A stretch of DNA of 44,060 bases from Candidatus Desulfatibia profunda (lineage in GTDB: Bacteria; Desulfobacterota; Desulfobacteria; Desulfobacterales; UBA11574): positions 1 to 44,060 of the forward strand of contig JACNJH010000113.1 in NCBI GenBank assembly GCA_014382665.1. The letters run 5' to 3'. Below, in pieces: positions 7,412-14,361 of the stretch. The notes beneath the pieces are model-generated. The model made no database searches. It had not been told where the DNA came from and was given only the letters and a program-made list of their open reading frames with translations. The first letter of the stretch is position 1, and every line of letters begins with the position of its first letter. A program made the translations under genes and the position numbers.

Positions 7412-7591
7412 TTAATCCTCATTATCAAACCTCCATTGTCTCCACGCTTCCCGCCGGTATGCCCAACTAACGGTTGACCGACCGCATCCGGCACAGACGA
7501 CATTCCAGGGACCTTCTGTGTCAAGATGATCCGCGCCGTGGGCCTTGGGCATCCATCCGCATATTTTACATGCAATATCTTTTGCTTTCAC
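7412..7591 (-). CDS. Lar-like zinc-ribbon protein, GTG start, 59 aa
   Basis: 59 residues with two cysteine pairs (CKIC and CAGC) and a C-terminal EAWRQWRF helix. This is the arrangement of the restriction-alleviation Lar family (CxxCG, about 20 residues, CxxCG, then EAxxxWN). Lar of the Rac prophage modulates host type I restriction. GTG 7591 is chosen because AAAGGA lies 7 nt upstream and no ATG is in frame. The fold call is from spacing only; it could be a generic zinc ribbon. Confidence 0.6.
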   Translation of the reverse strand: MKAKDIACKICGWMPKAHGADHLDTEGPWNVVCAGCGRSTVSWAYRREAWRQWRFDNED

Positions 7592-8183
7592 GGCTTGATC
7601 CTTTTATACACCCCACCTCCTTGTTACCGGGGGGGCCGGTTTTTCACCAGCAGACCGTCACTGACGGCCCATGGACTTCCCCGGCGGTTGTTTTGGAATG
7701 CCCGGTGTCTCAACTGCCTCCCTTTTATTGGGCTGTCAACCGTTCTACACTCAGCCGGGCATTCCAATAAATTAAAGAATTGTTTGCGACTCGACTCCGA
7801 CTTGAACGGAATTCAGGGCTTTTATATTGATGCCTGGAGCGCTTCATCTACGCACATCCCCTTGCGAGTCGCTGTTTTGGCAGGGTATTGGACTGCTTTT
7901 TCCGTGGCTATCATAACGCAGGAGCATGTTTACTGTGTGCCGATTATGATATCCTAATCGCAGCGACCAACAAGTTGTGTTGCCGAAGCGCCTATTCGCA
8001 GTAGGCCGCACCCACCATCCAAATACCCCGCCAAAATTGTAAAAGAACATTTGTTGATAAGTTGCCCCATTCCGCGTTTATCACTACCGATAACCTCTGC
8101 CTGCTGTTACTCAGACGATATTTTCACAGCGCCCTTCCCGGCTTACAGGCAATCAAGCCATTGCGGGACCGGCTGGCTTGGGG
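7592..8183. other. Gene-free stretch with several perfect stems
   Basis: No convincing gene in about 590 nt; open frames here lack SD sequences and give unlikely proteins. Inverted repeats: TTGGAATGCCCGG at 7693-7705 with 7755-7767 (13 bp), GCGACTCG at 7786-7793 with 7865-7872 (8 bp), a bulged 7-bp hairpin at 7988-8009, TGATAA at 8055-8060 with 8078-8083, CAAGCC at 8154-8159 with 8175-8180, and CTGGCTT at 8173-8179 with 8193-8199. This suggests a structured RNA or a long leader for the Lar-like and recombination genes. Confidence 0.45.
7626..7645 (+). terminator. Possible short rightward terminator hairpin
   Basis: ACCGG and CCGGT flank a 5-nt G loop and are followed directly by TTTTT. It looks like an intrinsic terminator for rightward transcription, although no rightward gene lies upstream. 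Confidence 0.35.
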
Positions 8184-8774
8184 TTATCCTAAAAGCCAGT
8201 CCGGCTTGACTTCCTCGATGTAACCTTTGTCGAGCAGGAAGTTCTTGAAACAAGTATGCTCTATTGCGTAATTGATAAGCTTGTCATTAAAATCGATAGT
8301 TTCTTTTTTAAGCAAAACAAAGTATCGATTATCAAACCATGTTATAATGTTAAATAAGTCTGATATGCTTGCGTTGCTTTCATTAGCAATATCAAGCCAA
8401 GTCAGCGGCTTGCCCGTCCAGCGGTAGGTAGGTTTGGGTTCTAAAGTATTGCCACGCATTTTGTTATATATTTGCATCCTATCAATCGGGAGATATTCGA
8501 GGTCTGTTAAAAGACAATGAACGACAAGACGACCACTTTTGTCATAAACTTTGGCACTTTCATTATTGTAGGTTAATTCATTAATTTCCCCGACATCGCC
8601 AAGTAGAGTCCGCACCCGGTCGCCCACCCGAAGCCGATACGGGACGCAGGCGGGGCAACCATGAGGACTTTGAGGGCTTGCCGCACATCCTGCATATTTA
8701 ATGTGTGGCTTTTGATGTGAGCTCCAACCACAGCCTTTACACTCATCAGCCTTCGGGCAGATATAATAGGTCAT
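8184..8774 (-). CDS. Cys-rich N-terminal hypothetical protein, 196 aa
   Basis: First gene of the leftward early operon. The N-terminal 45 residues hold six cysteines (C6, C12, C15, C30, C40, C43) in CPKADECKGCGW and GCPAC, likely a zinc- or cluster-binding domain. Next comes a beta-rich segment LRVGDRVRTLLGDVGEINE that resembles a KOW/SH3 strand pattern, then a helical C-terminal half. No family was recognised. SD AAGGA precedes ATG 8774. Its place right after the leftward promoter suggests an early, possibly host-directed or antitermination role, but that is inference. Confidence 0.6.
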   Translation of the reverse strand: MTYYICPKADECKGCGWSSHQKPHIKYAGCAASPQSPHGCPACVPYRLRVGDRVRTLLGDVGEINELTYNNESAKVYDKSGRLVVHCLLTDLEYLPIDRMQIYNKMRGNTLEPKPTYRWTGKPLTWLDIANESNASISDLFNIITWFDNRYFVLLKKETIDFNDKLINYAIEHTCFKNFLLDKGYIEEVKPDWLLG

Positions 8775-8830
8775 GGCTTATCCTTTCTAATTGGATTTGA
8801 AAGATTTGGGGATTCGCATTGCATGATTAC

Positions 8831-8859
8831 TTTTTAGCATGCGTAAAACAGGCTGTCAA
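8831..8859 (-). promoter_or_regulatory. Leftward early promoter (PL-like)
   Basis: On the leftward strand: a perfect -35 TTGACA (8859-8854), a 17-bp spacer, and a -10 TAAAAA (8836-8831, 4 of 6 consensus). It would drive the 8774-to-621 operon. Confidence 0.65.
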
Positions 8860-8916
8860 GCGGTTTTTTTACAATCCTAAAAGATTTTTTTAGACTATCT
8901 GAAAACTGTAAAAAAA
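8832..8916. promoter_or_regulatory. Operator-like dyads between divergent promoters
   Basis: Between and overlapping the two promoters are dyads of the form TTTTA-N6/7-TRAAA at 8832-8848, 8867-8882 and 8888-8904. A 17-bp palindrome lies at 8877-8893 (CTAAAA-N5-TTTTAG), and a 10-bp inverted pair TTTTTTTACA / TGTAAAAAAA at 8864-8873 and 8907-8916. This is the expected layout of operators for the XRE protein encoded just to the right. Confidence 0.45.
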
Positions 8917-8920
8917 GGGC

Positions 8921-8949
8921 TTGACTTTCTCATTTATGGATTATATATA
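8921..8949 (+). promoter_or_regulatory. Rightward promoter giving a leaderless transcript
   Basis: -35 TTGACT (8921-8926), 17-bp spacer, -10 TATATA (8944-8949). Transcription should begin near 8956-8957, which is the A of the next ATG. No SD is present, so the mRNA appears leaderless, as lambda cI is from PRM. Confidence 0.65.
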
Positions 8950-8956
8950 GATAACT

Positions 8957-9145
8957 ATGAAACTTAATGTCAAGAAGATTCGACAACTAAAAAAGGCCAA
9001 GGGTTTGACTTGGAATGAAATCGCACGTTTGGCAGGGCTAAATAGCCGTCAAGCAATTTTTCACTTTGTGCGATACGAGCGTATATCCGGCGCCGAACTA
9101 TTTGCCAAGGTATTTAAAATTAATCCAAAGGATCTTATAAAATGA
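8957..9145 (+). CDS. XRE-type HTH repressor (Cro/CI-like), 62 aa
   Basis: A 62-residue single-domain helix-turn-helix protein. The HTH spans about residues 7-40: IRQLKKAKGLTWNEIARLAG (first helices, turn) then LNSRQAIFHFVRYERI (recognition helix region). It has no C-terminal peptidase or dimerisation domain, so it is Cro-sized. The likely role is control of the divergent early promoters by binding the AT-rich dyads upstream. Translation is probably leaderless. It overlaps the methyltransferase start by 4 nt (ATGA). Confidence 0.8.
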   Translation: MKLNVKKIRQLKKAKGLTWNEIARLAGLNSRQAIFHFVRYERISGAELFAKVFKINPKDLIK

Positions 9146-10104
9146 GCAAATTAGAAAAACAAGAGGCGTGCCAACTATTTATTGAACAGGAAATCGAAAC
9201 AGGATTAGCCGAAGGAAAAACCAAATATCTCATTGGTAAGGAAATCGCCGGATGGATTGAGAAATTATTTGGTGCCGAAGTTAATATAGATACTATAGAA
9301 AAGAGAGCATTTAGATATGAGCAAAAAATAGTTGATTTAGGGACAAATGTCCCTAATCTTGACATCGAAAACCTCACCGAATCACAAAAGCAGATAATTG
9401 AATTATATAAAAAAAGAAAGCGAGAAAATAAGAAAATAAGAGCTGAAATAAACCAGGCCGACCTCGAAAAAGCACAGACACAAATAACAGAGGAATTAAG
9501 CGCATCGTTAGAGTCTGTTTGTGATATTAGGACTTGCTCTTGTGCCGAACTATTTGCAAGCGGGATTAAGCCAGACGCCGTAATTACAGACCCGCCTTAT
9601 CCTAAAGAGTTTCTGCCTGTCTTTACGGAACTGGCCGAATCTTGCAAGGCGGCGGATGTCCCTTTGGTAGCTGTAATGTCTGGAATGCTATTTCTCCCAG
9701 AAGTTATGCAACGATTATGTAAGCATCTAAAATGGAGATGGATTCTTGCGTACCTAACACCGGGCGGCCAGGCATCTCAAATATGGCCGTCGAAAATAAA
9801 TCAGTTTTGGAAGCCGGTCTTACTTTTCGGGGAATCAGCCCATTGGTTGGGAGACGTGGCAACATCTAAGATAAACGATAATGATAAGCGATTTCACAAC
9901 TGGGGCCAAAGTGAAAGTGGTATGATTGATTTGGTAGAGCGTTTGACAAAACCAGGTCAGCTTGTCTGCGATCCCTTTGGTGGTGCGTTCACGACAGGTT
10001 TGGTTTCACTTAAACTTGGGCGGCGTTTTGTAGGATGTGATATTGATTCTGGTTGTGTTGAAAAAGGTTTATTAAGGATTAAAGCGGCTTATGCTCAAAG
10101 TTAA
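9142..10104 (+). CDS. Orphan DNA methyltransferase with N-terminal helical domain
   Basis: A 320-residue protein. Residues about 1-125 are helical and charged, perhaps a DNA-reading or partner domain. The methyltransferase domain follows with motif IV DPPY at 150-153 and motif I CDPFGGAFTTG at 276-286. DPPY before the AdoMet motif is the order of beta-class N6-adenine/N4-cytosine enzymes. VGCDID at 297-302 fits motif II. It probably protects phage DNA or marks a regulatory site. No SD is obvious; translation is coupled to the XRE gene. The following gene, a nuclease-like protein, overlaps by 14 nt. Confidence 0.85.
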   Translation: MSKLEKQEACQLFIEQEIETGLAEGKTKYLIGKEIAGWIEKLFGAEVNIDTIEKRAFRYEQKIVDLGTNVPNLDIENLTESQKQIIELYKKRKRENKKIRAEINQADLEKAQTQITEELSASLESVCDIRTCSCAELFASGIKPDAVITDPPYPKEFLPVFTELAESCKAADVPLVAVMSGMLFLPEVMQRLCKHLKWRWILAYLTPGGQASQIWPSKINQFWKPVLLFGESAHWLGDVATSKINDNDKRFHNWGQSESGMIDLVERLTKPGQLVCDPFGGAFTTGLVSLKLGRRFVGCDIDSGCVEKGLLRIKAAYAQS

Positions 10105-10510
10105 AAATGAACGTACTGGATGGCGCGATCTTGCTTTAAGTGAAAGACATCGTAAGTGGGGCTGGGATTGTCCGGCAATAGATTTAGATTTTCTATTTCT
10201 TGAATATGACAAAGGTCAACCTGTTGCCATTGTCGAATATAAACATGAAAGAGCTGCACCACAATATGCAAGCCATCCGACTTATCAGGCAATGATAAAC
10301 TTAGGGACACGCGCAGGGATCCCAGTATTTTGTGCCAGGTATAAATCAGACTTTTCAAGTTGGATTATCATTTCACTAAATAATTACGCCCATTCATGGT
10401 TGCCCGAAAGAACAGAAATGACCGAACGTGAATGGGTGACTTTTCTGTATAAAATTCGAGGTTATATCCCGCCAGAAGGATTGTTCGAAGGCGCGTTAAT
10501 AAAAATTTAG
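10091..10510 (+). CDS. PD-(D/E)XK-like nuclease, 139 aa
   Basis: Residues 25-52 (WDCPAIDLDFLFLEYD, then VAIVEYKHE) have the spacing of a PD-(D/E)XK core: acidic residues D30/D32 on one strand, E49-Y-K51 on the next. A SERHRKWGWDCP lead-in recurs in phage proteins I remember but cannot name. The reading frame overlaps the methyltransferase by 14 nt, so the two are co-translated. It may be a small nuclease of recombination or the cutting half of a compact modification-linked system. The active-site assignment is from motif spacing. Confidence 0.65.
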   Translation: MLKVKNERTGWRDLALSERHRKWGWDCPAIDLDFLFLEYDKGQPVAIVEYKHERAAPQYASHPTYQAMINLGTRAGIPVFCARYKSDFSSWIIISLNNYAHSWLPERTEMTEREWVTFLYKIRGYIPPEGLFEGALIKI

Positions 10511-10668
10511 CCCAAACCCCGGGGACTCCCGCTGCTTAATAGTGGTTCAGGCATGGCAGGAGCGCGGGCCACGCCCCGGATTTTACCGAAAAACAACATG
10601 GGTTAGTAGTAGAGCCTGATTTATCAGGAGGGCGCCGTGAGTAGGGGAAGCTCACAAAATAAAAGGAA

Positions 10669-10791
10669 ATGGGAACCAAACTAAAGCGCCGGAAAAAAAC
10701 CAGGAAAGACAAGATCCGGGAAAAGCCCACGTTTAGCCGAATGCCCAAAGAGCTGCGGGACGAGCTGAATAAAATGAAAGTTGGGGATTAA
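10669..10791 (+). CDS. Small basic protein, 40 aa
   Basis: A lysine/arginine-rich 40-residue frame (KLKRRKKTRKDKIREKPTFS, then RMPKELRDELNKMKVGD). ATG 10669 follows AAAAGGA closely. It is nested in the end of a 15-codon leader starting GTG 10637, which has a strong AGGAGGG SD, so translation may be coupled. Probably nucleic-acid binding by charge. The flanking 10511-10668 holds only short GC-rich inverted segments and no other gene I can support. Confidence 0.5.
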   Translation: MGTKLKRRKKTRKDKIREKPTFSRMPKELRDELNKMKVGD

Positions 10792-10844
10792 GTGAATTTT
10801 AATAACGATTAGAGGGTTGATTTGATACACTTTGGAGGTTTTAG

Positions 10845-11057
10845 ATGAGATTTAATTGCTTTTCCTTACAATTATCGAACAGGATTCCAGACGGCTATCA
10901 ATTAATCGAAGCATACGCAAACGGCGACGATATTGTTATTCCGATTATGGATATCGAAGACCAAAACGATTTACATAATTGCGATCTGGAAGGGTGTTCA
11001 TCAGTAGATCACGTTGTTAGGTTTAATATTCGAGATAAATACAAGTCGGCCAGCTAA
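10845..11057 (+). CDS. Small hypothetical protein, 70 aa
   Basis: A 70-residue acidic protein with a GGAGG SD 6 nt before ATG 10845. The sequence DGYQLIEAYANGDDIVIPIM suggests a small alpha/beta fold, and the C-terminal half has cysteines in NCDLEGC. I do not recognise it. It is a member of a run of small rightward early genes between the methyltransferase and the replication genes. Confidence 0.6.
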   Translation: MRFNCFSLQLSNRIPDGYQLIEAYANGDDIVIPIMDIEDQNDLHNCDLEGCSSVDHVVRFNIRDKYKSAS

Positions 11058-11123
11058 CCCGATGTTAAACTGGCTCCCTTTTCCCGGCCAGGAGCAGGGG
11101 CCCTGACCCGAATCAGGACAGCT

Positions 11124-11186
11124 ATGAGCGATAAGAATTTGGCAAGTTTTGAATATTACCGGCCGGAAAACGGGGTTTTGATATGA
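11124..11186 (+). CDS. Possible 20-aa coupled leader peptide
   Basis: ATG 11124 (SD AGGA, 5-nt spacing) opens a 20-codon frame ending TGA at 11186, overlapping the next gene's start as ATGA. The next gene has no good SD of its own, so translation of this peptide may deliver ribosomes to it. Confidence 0.4.
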   Translation: MSDKNLASFEYYRPENGVLI

Positions 11187-11467
11187 AATGCAGAGAGTGC
11201 GGCACAAAATCTAAAGAGGCTGAGGTACTTGCGATCACATCATACTGGTCGTGCGGCGGTAGGGGTGTTCACGATTTTAACTGGATTAAAATCGACGATG
11301 ACAATCTACCGCTGTGTATAGATTGCGAATCTAATCAATTTTTATACTGTGATAACTGCGGGGATTTAATCAGCAATGACTGTATTGTTGGGATGGAGGA
11401 GTACGACGACGATAGTGAACGTTTGAGATTAAAGTGCCCCGGTTGCGAAAAATACACAGATTGGTAG
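11183..11467 (+). CDS. Zinc-ribbon protein, 94 aa
   Basis: Four CxxC knuckles (CREC at 3-6, CIDC at about 45-48, CDNC at about 56-59, CPGC at about 85-88) suggest one or two zinc ribbons. Acidic loops (EEYDDDSERL) separate them. Zinc-ribbon proteins of this size are common in phage early operons as transcription or anti-host factors, but none is recognised here. Start chosen by coupling to the 20-aa frame upstream. Confidence 0.65.
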   Translation: MKCRECGTKSKEAEVLAITSYWSCGGRGVHDFNWIKIDDDNLPLCIDCESNQFLYCDNCGDLISNDCIVGMEEYDDDSERLRLKCPGCEKYTDW

Positions 11468-11468
11468 T

Positions 11469-11642
11469 ATGAAGAAAATACCAAAGTGGATTACGTTAAA
11501 ATACGACATCACCCCGAATGTTTTCGAGTGTGAGCGCTGCGGCGAAAAACGGGAGGTCTACCTACCTGCCGCGATAGATGATTTTGTTCTACAGGGGCAG
11601 GCTTTTGCCGAAACCCACAAATATTGCAAAGAGGCTGAATGA
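11469..11642 (+). CDS. Small zinc-binding protein, 57 aa
   Basis: A 57-residue frame starting two bases after the previous stop and ending as ATGA overlap with the next gene. It contains CERCG and a lone later cysteine in HKYCKEAE, so a zinc site made of one CxxC plus H/C is possible. The SD is poor. It is part of the same coupled run of zinc proteins. Confidence 0.6.
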   Translation: MKKIPKWITLKYDITPNVFECERCGEKREVYLPAAIDDFVLQGQAFAETHKYCKEAE

Positions 11643-12028
11643 ATCCCGAATATTTCATGGTCGATTGCCAGGAAAAGCGCGAAGGTTGCGAAGGACAGCG
11701 CAAAATATATTTCAAGGCCCGAAAACGAACTCCGCCAATGTGTAAGTCATGTATGAAAATCCGTACAAACGAACACAACAAAAAAAGGAACTACCAAAAA
11801 AAATGCGGCAAGGTTGTTAAAAACAACGACAGCCTGAGAATCGCCCAAAAGCGCAGCAAAGAAGTCTATAAATGCGCCAAAATAAAACCAAAAAGGTCAA
11901 CACGAACATGCCGGCGGTGCGGTGAAGATCCGGCGCCAAACTATTTCTTCTGTCCTTCATGCCATATGGAAGTTAGCCAGCAGGCCGGCGACACCGAAAG
12001 CTGCTCGGTTAACCTGGGTATACAATAA
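11639..12028 (+). CDS. Basic zinc-finger-like protein, 129 aa
   Basis: A lysine-rich 129-residue protein with several cysteine pairs: DCQEKREGCEG near the N-terminus, CKSCMK at about 35-40, and a C-terminal ribbon CRRCG...FFCPSCHME at about 91-110. The long basic linker (NEHNKKRNYQKKCGKVVKNN) suggests nucleic-acid binding. No family was recognised. The start overlaps the previous gene's stop. It is the last gene before a promoter-like TTGACA and a long stem-loop. Confidence 0.65.
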   Translation: MNPEYFMVDCQEKREGCEGQRKIYFKARKRTPPMCKSCMKIRTNEHNKKRNYQKKCGKVVKNNDSLRIAQKRSKEVYKCAKIKPKRSTRTCRRCGEDPAPNYFFCPSCHMEVSQQAGDTESCSVNLGIQ

Positions 12029-12031
12029 AAC

Positions 12032-12060
12032 TTGACATCGATATGGAATCTGTGTATGGA
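12032..12060 (+). promoter_or_regulatory. Weak promoter candidate
   Basis: TTGACA at 12032-12037, a 17-bp spacer and TATGGA at 12055-12060. The -35 is perfect but the -10 is poor. It would serve the HNH and replication genes. Confidence 0.3.
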
Positions 12061-12120
12061 TGGGAAATCAATCCTTAAATGGTTAGGCAGAACCAATGAC
12101 TCAATCATGCTTTAAAAATT

Positions 12121-12188
12121 TAATAGGCTCTCGACGAAACACAACCGCCAGGTTGTTAGGGCTGCCTCCCGCTGTCGAGGGCCTATTA
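12121..12188 (+). other. Long stem-loop in the leader of the HNH gene
   Basis: TAATAGGCTCTCGAC (12121-12135) pairs with GTCGAGGGCCTATTA (12174-12188): 15 pairs, 14 Watson-Crick and one G-U. Inside is a second hairpin ACAACC/GGTTGT (12141-12146 with 12151-12156). It ends 21 nt before the HNH start and just before that gene's SD. It could be a terminator of the upstream operon, a processed leader RNA, or a cruciform. Confidence 0.55.
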
Positions 12189-12209
12189 TGCTTTTAAGGA
12201 GATTTTTTA

Positions 12210-12677
12210 ATGGATATTATCGAAGATTTTAGAAAACCCACTAAATCATATATTGAGAAACTTAAAGATCCCCGTTGGCAGAAAAAACGGCTAGAAATTC
12301 TTAAAAGAGACAATTGGGCTTGCCAAAGATGTTTTGATACAGACTCAACCCTTCACGTACATCATCGGTATTATTTAAAGAATCATGATCCTTGGGATTA
12401 TACCGGAGATGTTTTAATTACACTATGTGAAGACTGCCATAATTCTGAAAAAAAAGATCGCCCACTAGAAGATAAGTTGTTGTTATGTTATGTTAATCAT
12501 CATTTTTTAATTCACGAATTAAAAATATTATCTGATGGTTTACGCAATGCAAAATTTTGTCATTCAAAAGAAATTGTTTTAGATACTATAAAATGGATTT
12601 TGCAAGATGAATACGAACAAAAGTTATTGATAGAAAAGTTTTTTGATAATCTTCCTAAAATACGGGGAAAGAAATGA
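12210..12677 (+). CDS. HNH endonuclease, 155 aa
   Basis: The HNH core lies at about residues 24-90: CQRC, HVHHRYY (catalytic histidines), NHDPWDYTGDVLITLCEDCH. The two CxxC pairs bind a structural zinc. A C-terminal helical extension of about 65 residues (HHFLIHELKILSDG...) is of unknown role. HNH enzymes act as free-standing homing endonucleases or aid DNA packaging in phages. AAGGAG lies 8 nt before ATG 12210. The base composition is more AT-rich than the late genes, shared with the next gene. Confidence 0.85.
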   Translation: MDIIEDFRKPTKSYIEKLKDPRWQKKRLEILKRDNWACQRCFDTDSTLHVHHRYYLKNHDPWDYTGDVLITLCEDCHNSEKKDRPLEDKLLLCYVNHHFLIHELKILSDGLRNAKFCHSKEIVLDTIKWILQDEYEQKLLIEKFFDNLPKIRGKK

Positions 12678-12678
12678 A

Positions 12679-13371
12679 ATGGCATCCCCGCAACTTGAAA
12701 ATGGCTACACTAAAATTGCAAATGAAATTATGGATGCTTTAATCGCATACAGGCTACCAGGTGAACAAAGGCAAGTTTTAGATTTTATTTTACGCAAAAC
12801 ATACGGGTATAATAAAATATGGGATTCAATTTCCAATTCTCAATTTGTCAAAGCAACCGGATTAAAAAAACCTAATGTTTGCCGAGCCATTAATGAATTA
12901 ATTGCCAAGCGGATTGTTATCAAAATTGATAACAAGGCCATACCAACATACCGATTTAACAAAGATTATCGTTTATGGCAAAAGTTATCAAAAATGATAA
13001 CAAAAAAACAGGAATCAAGCAATAATGAGCATCCGGGCGAATCTGTTATCAAAATTGATAACGAAAAACTGTTATCAAAATTGATACCCACAAAAGACAA
13101 TAATATATATAATAATAAAACCGATTTTAAATTTGAAAAATTAGTTCCTATTCCTAAAGATATTTTTTTAACCGATAGAATGAAAGAGTATGTTCAAAAA
13201 CAAGGTTGTGATGATTTAAATCATGCCAAAAATCTTTTTGAAGACTTTTGTATCAACCATAAAAAGCGTGGAACAAAATGGAAAGATTGGACAGCTACTT
13301 TTTATACATGGGTTAGAAATGATAAAAAGATATACCATCCTAATCATTATAAACAAAAGGAATATATATGA
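12679..13371 (+). CDS. Replication initiator, phage protein O-like
   Basis: A 230-residue protein. Residues 1-95 match the N-terminal domain of phage replication protein O (ENGYTKIANEIMDALIAYRL, then LRKTYGYNK, SNSQFVKATGLKKPNVCRAI), a winged-helix that binds origin iterons. The central region is low-complexity and encodes the iterons themselves as repeated VIKIDN. The C-terminal region is acidic/basic mixed and should recruit the helicase gene product downstream. ATG 12679 was chosen over an upstream ATG inside the HNH gene because it overlaps the HNH stop (ATGAAATG). Confidence 0.88.
   Translation: MASPQLENGYTKIANEIMDALIAYRLPGEQRQVLDFILRKTYGYNKIWDSISNSQFVKATGLKKPNVCRAINELIAKRIVIKIDNKAIPTYRFNKDYRLWQKLSKMITKKQESSNNEHPGESVIKIDNEKLLSKLIPTKDNNIYNNKTDFKFEKLVPIPKDIFLTDRMKEYVQKQGCDDLNHAKNLFEDFCINHKKRGTKWKDWTATFYTWVRNDKKIYHPNHYKQKEYI
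12916..13140. other. Putative replication origin: four iterons plus AT-rich unwinding region
   Basis: Inside the O-like gene are four copies of an 18-bp sequence, GTTATCAAAATTGATAAC, at 12916-12933, 12984-13001 (one change), 13045-13062 and 13071-13088 (degenerate right end). The two 8-bp arms are inverted repeats. A strongly AT-rich tract (AATAATATATATAATAATA and onward) follows at about 13097-13140. Lambda places its origin in gene O with four palindromic iterons followed by an AT-rich segment; the match in layout is close. Confidence 0.8.
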
Positions 13372-14234
13372 GTGCCGTATTCCCGGAACCGTTATTCGAA
13401 TATTGGGTGGGGCTTTCACCCGGAGCTTTTTCTGTAAACGACCTAAGCAACCAAATCGATGTTAGGCAAATTTACATCGATATGTGTGAGAAGTTGGTTT
13501 CTAAGGGAATACTTGATCGTTATAGAGACCGTCGTGGATGGTACATACCGAAACAATCCGAACTTATTGAATTGGATTTTAAAAAAGCGGAGGTAAAACC
13601 CGTTGATATTTGGCTGCCGTTTAACCTTTCGGATCTTGTTGAAATTCATCCTGGGAATATAATTATCTTTTCAGGGATCCCAAACTCCGGCAAATCGGCC
13701 ATGTTTTATAATATTATCTATGAGAATCAAGAAAAGGGTTGGGATATTCATTTGTTTAATTCCGAATCCGGGGCCGGCGAATTAAAAAAGCGATTAAACA
13801 AATTCCCTCATCGGGCTATTGAAGATTGGAATTTTAAAGCGTGGCAAAGATCAGAACGTTTTGCCGATGTTATCAAGCAGGGTGAAAATAGCCTGAATGT
13901 TATAGATTTTTTAGAAGTGCACGATGAATTTTATATTGTTGGCAAACGTATCAAAGAGATCCATGACCGCCTAAACGGGGCTATCGCAATCATCGGCCTA
14001 CAGAAAAATCCGGGGAGGGATACCGGGTTGGGTGGATATCGAATGCTCGAGGTTACTCGGCTTGCTGTGGCCCTGGAATCCGGTACTGTAAAAATAATCA
14101 AAGCCAAAAACTTTAAACGGCCAGATATAAACCCCAACGGATTGGTTAAAGACTTTAATATTATAGACGGTTATCAAATTATAGACCGGCATGGTTGGTA
14201 TCGGCAAAAGGATAAAAAAGATGACACCGATTGA
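13368..14234 (+). CDS. RecA/DnaB-fold replication ATPase (helicase-like)
   Basis: A 288-residue protein. The N-terminal 75 residues look like a winged helix (VRQIYIDMCEKLVSKGILDR). The ATPase domain carries Walker A GIPNSGKS at 103-110, an acidic glutamate region LFNSESGAGELKKR, a Walker B-like strand LNVIDFLEVHDE, and AIAIIGLQKNPGRDTGLGG in the position of the DnaB/KaiC H3-H4 region. It probably acts as replicative helicase or loader beside the O-like initiator, the job of lambda P. SD AAAGG 7 nt before ATG 13368. Confidence 0.75.
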   Translation: MSAVFPEPLFEYWVGLSPGAFSVNDLSNQIDVRQIYIDMCEKLVSKGILDRYRDRRGWYIPKQSELIELDFKKAEVKPVDIWLPFNLSDLVEIHPGNIIIFSGIPNSGKSAMFYNIIYENQEKGWDIHLFNSESGAGELKKRLNKFPHRAIEDWNFKAWQRSERFADVIKQGENSLNVIDFLEVHDEFYIVGKRIKEIHDRLNGAIAIIGLQKNPGRDTGLGGYRMLEVTRLAVALESGTVKIIKAKNFKRPDINPNGLVKDFNIIDGYQIIDRHGWYRQKDKKDDTD

Positions 14235-14361
14235 ATTTTTAGAGCGCAAGATTGAGTTGAAGAAACAATTTATTGAGATTATTATGGATGAAATTAGGGT
14301 TTTGCAGGACGAAATTAGACATCTTGTGGAATTAAAGTCCGATTGGCTGGTGGTGAAATAA
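14221..14361 (+). CDS. Small coiled-coil protein, 46 aa
   Basis: ATG 14221 lies within the last codons of the ATPase gene and the frame ends TAA at 14361 (TAATG with the next gene). The 46 residues form an almost continuous amphipathic helix (FLERKIELKKQFIEIIMDEI). Function unknown. The compact overlap on both sides is the main evidence. Confidence 0.55.
   Translation: MTPIEFLERKIELKKQFIEIIMDEIRVLQDEIRHLVELKSDWLVVK

Noticed and set aside
7474-7957. Rightward frames of 98 and 143 codons
   Set aside because: They are antisense to the Lar-like gene or cross the structured stretch, lack SD sequences and show no domain.
7844-8050. 68-codon leftward frame in the structured stretch
   Set aside because: No SD, unlikely residue pattern; three other frames of similar quality overlap it.
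10101-10358. 85-codon leftward frame over the PD-(D/E)XK gene
   Set aside because: It is a shadow of a rightward gene with motif support.
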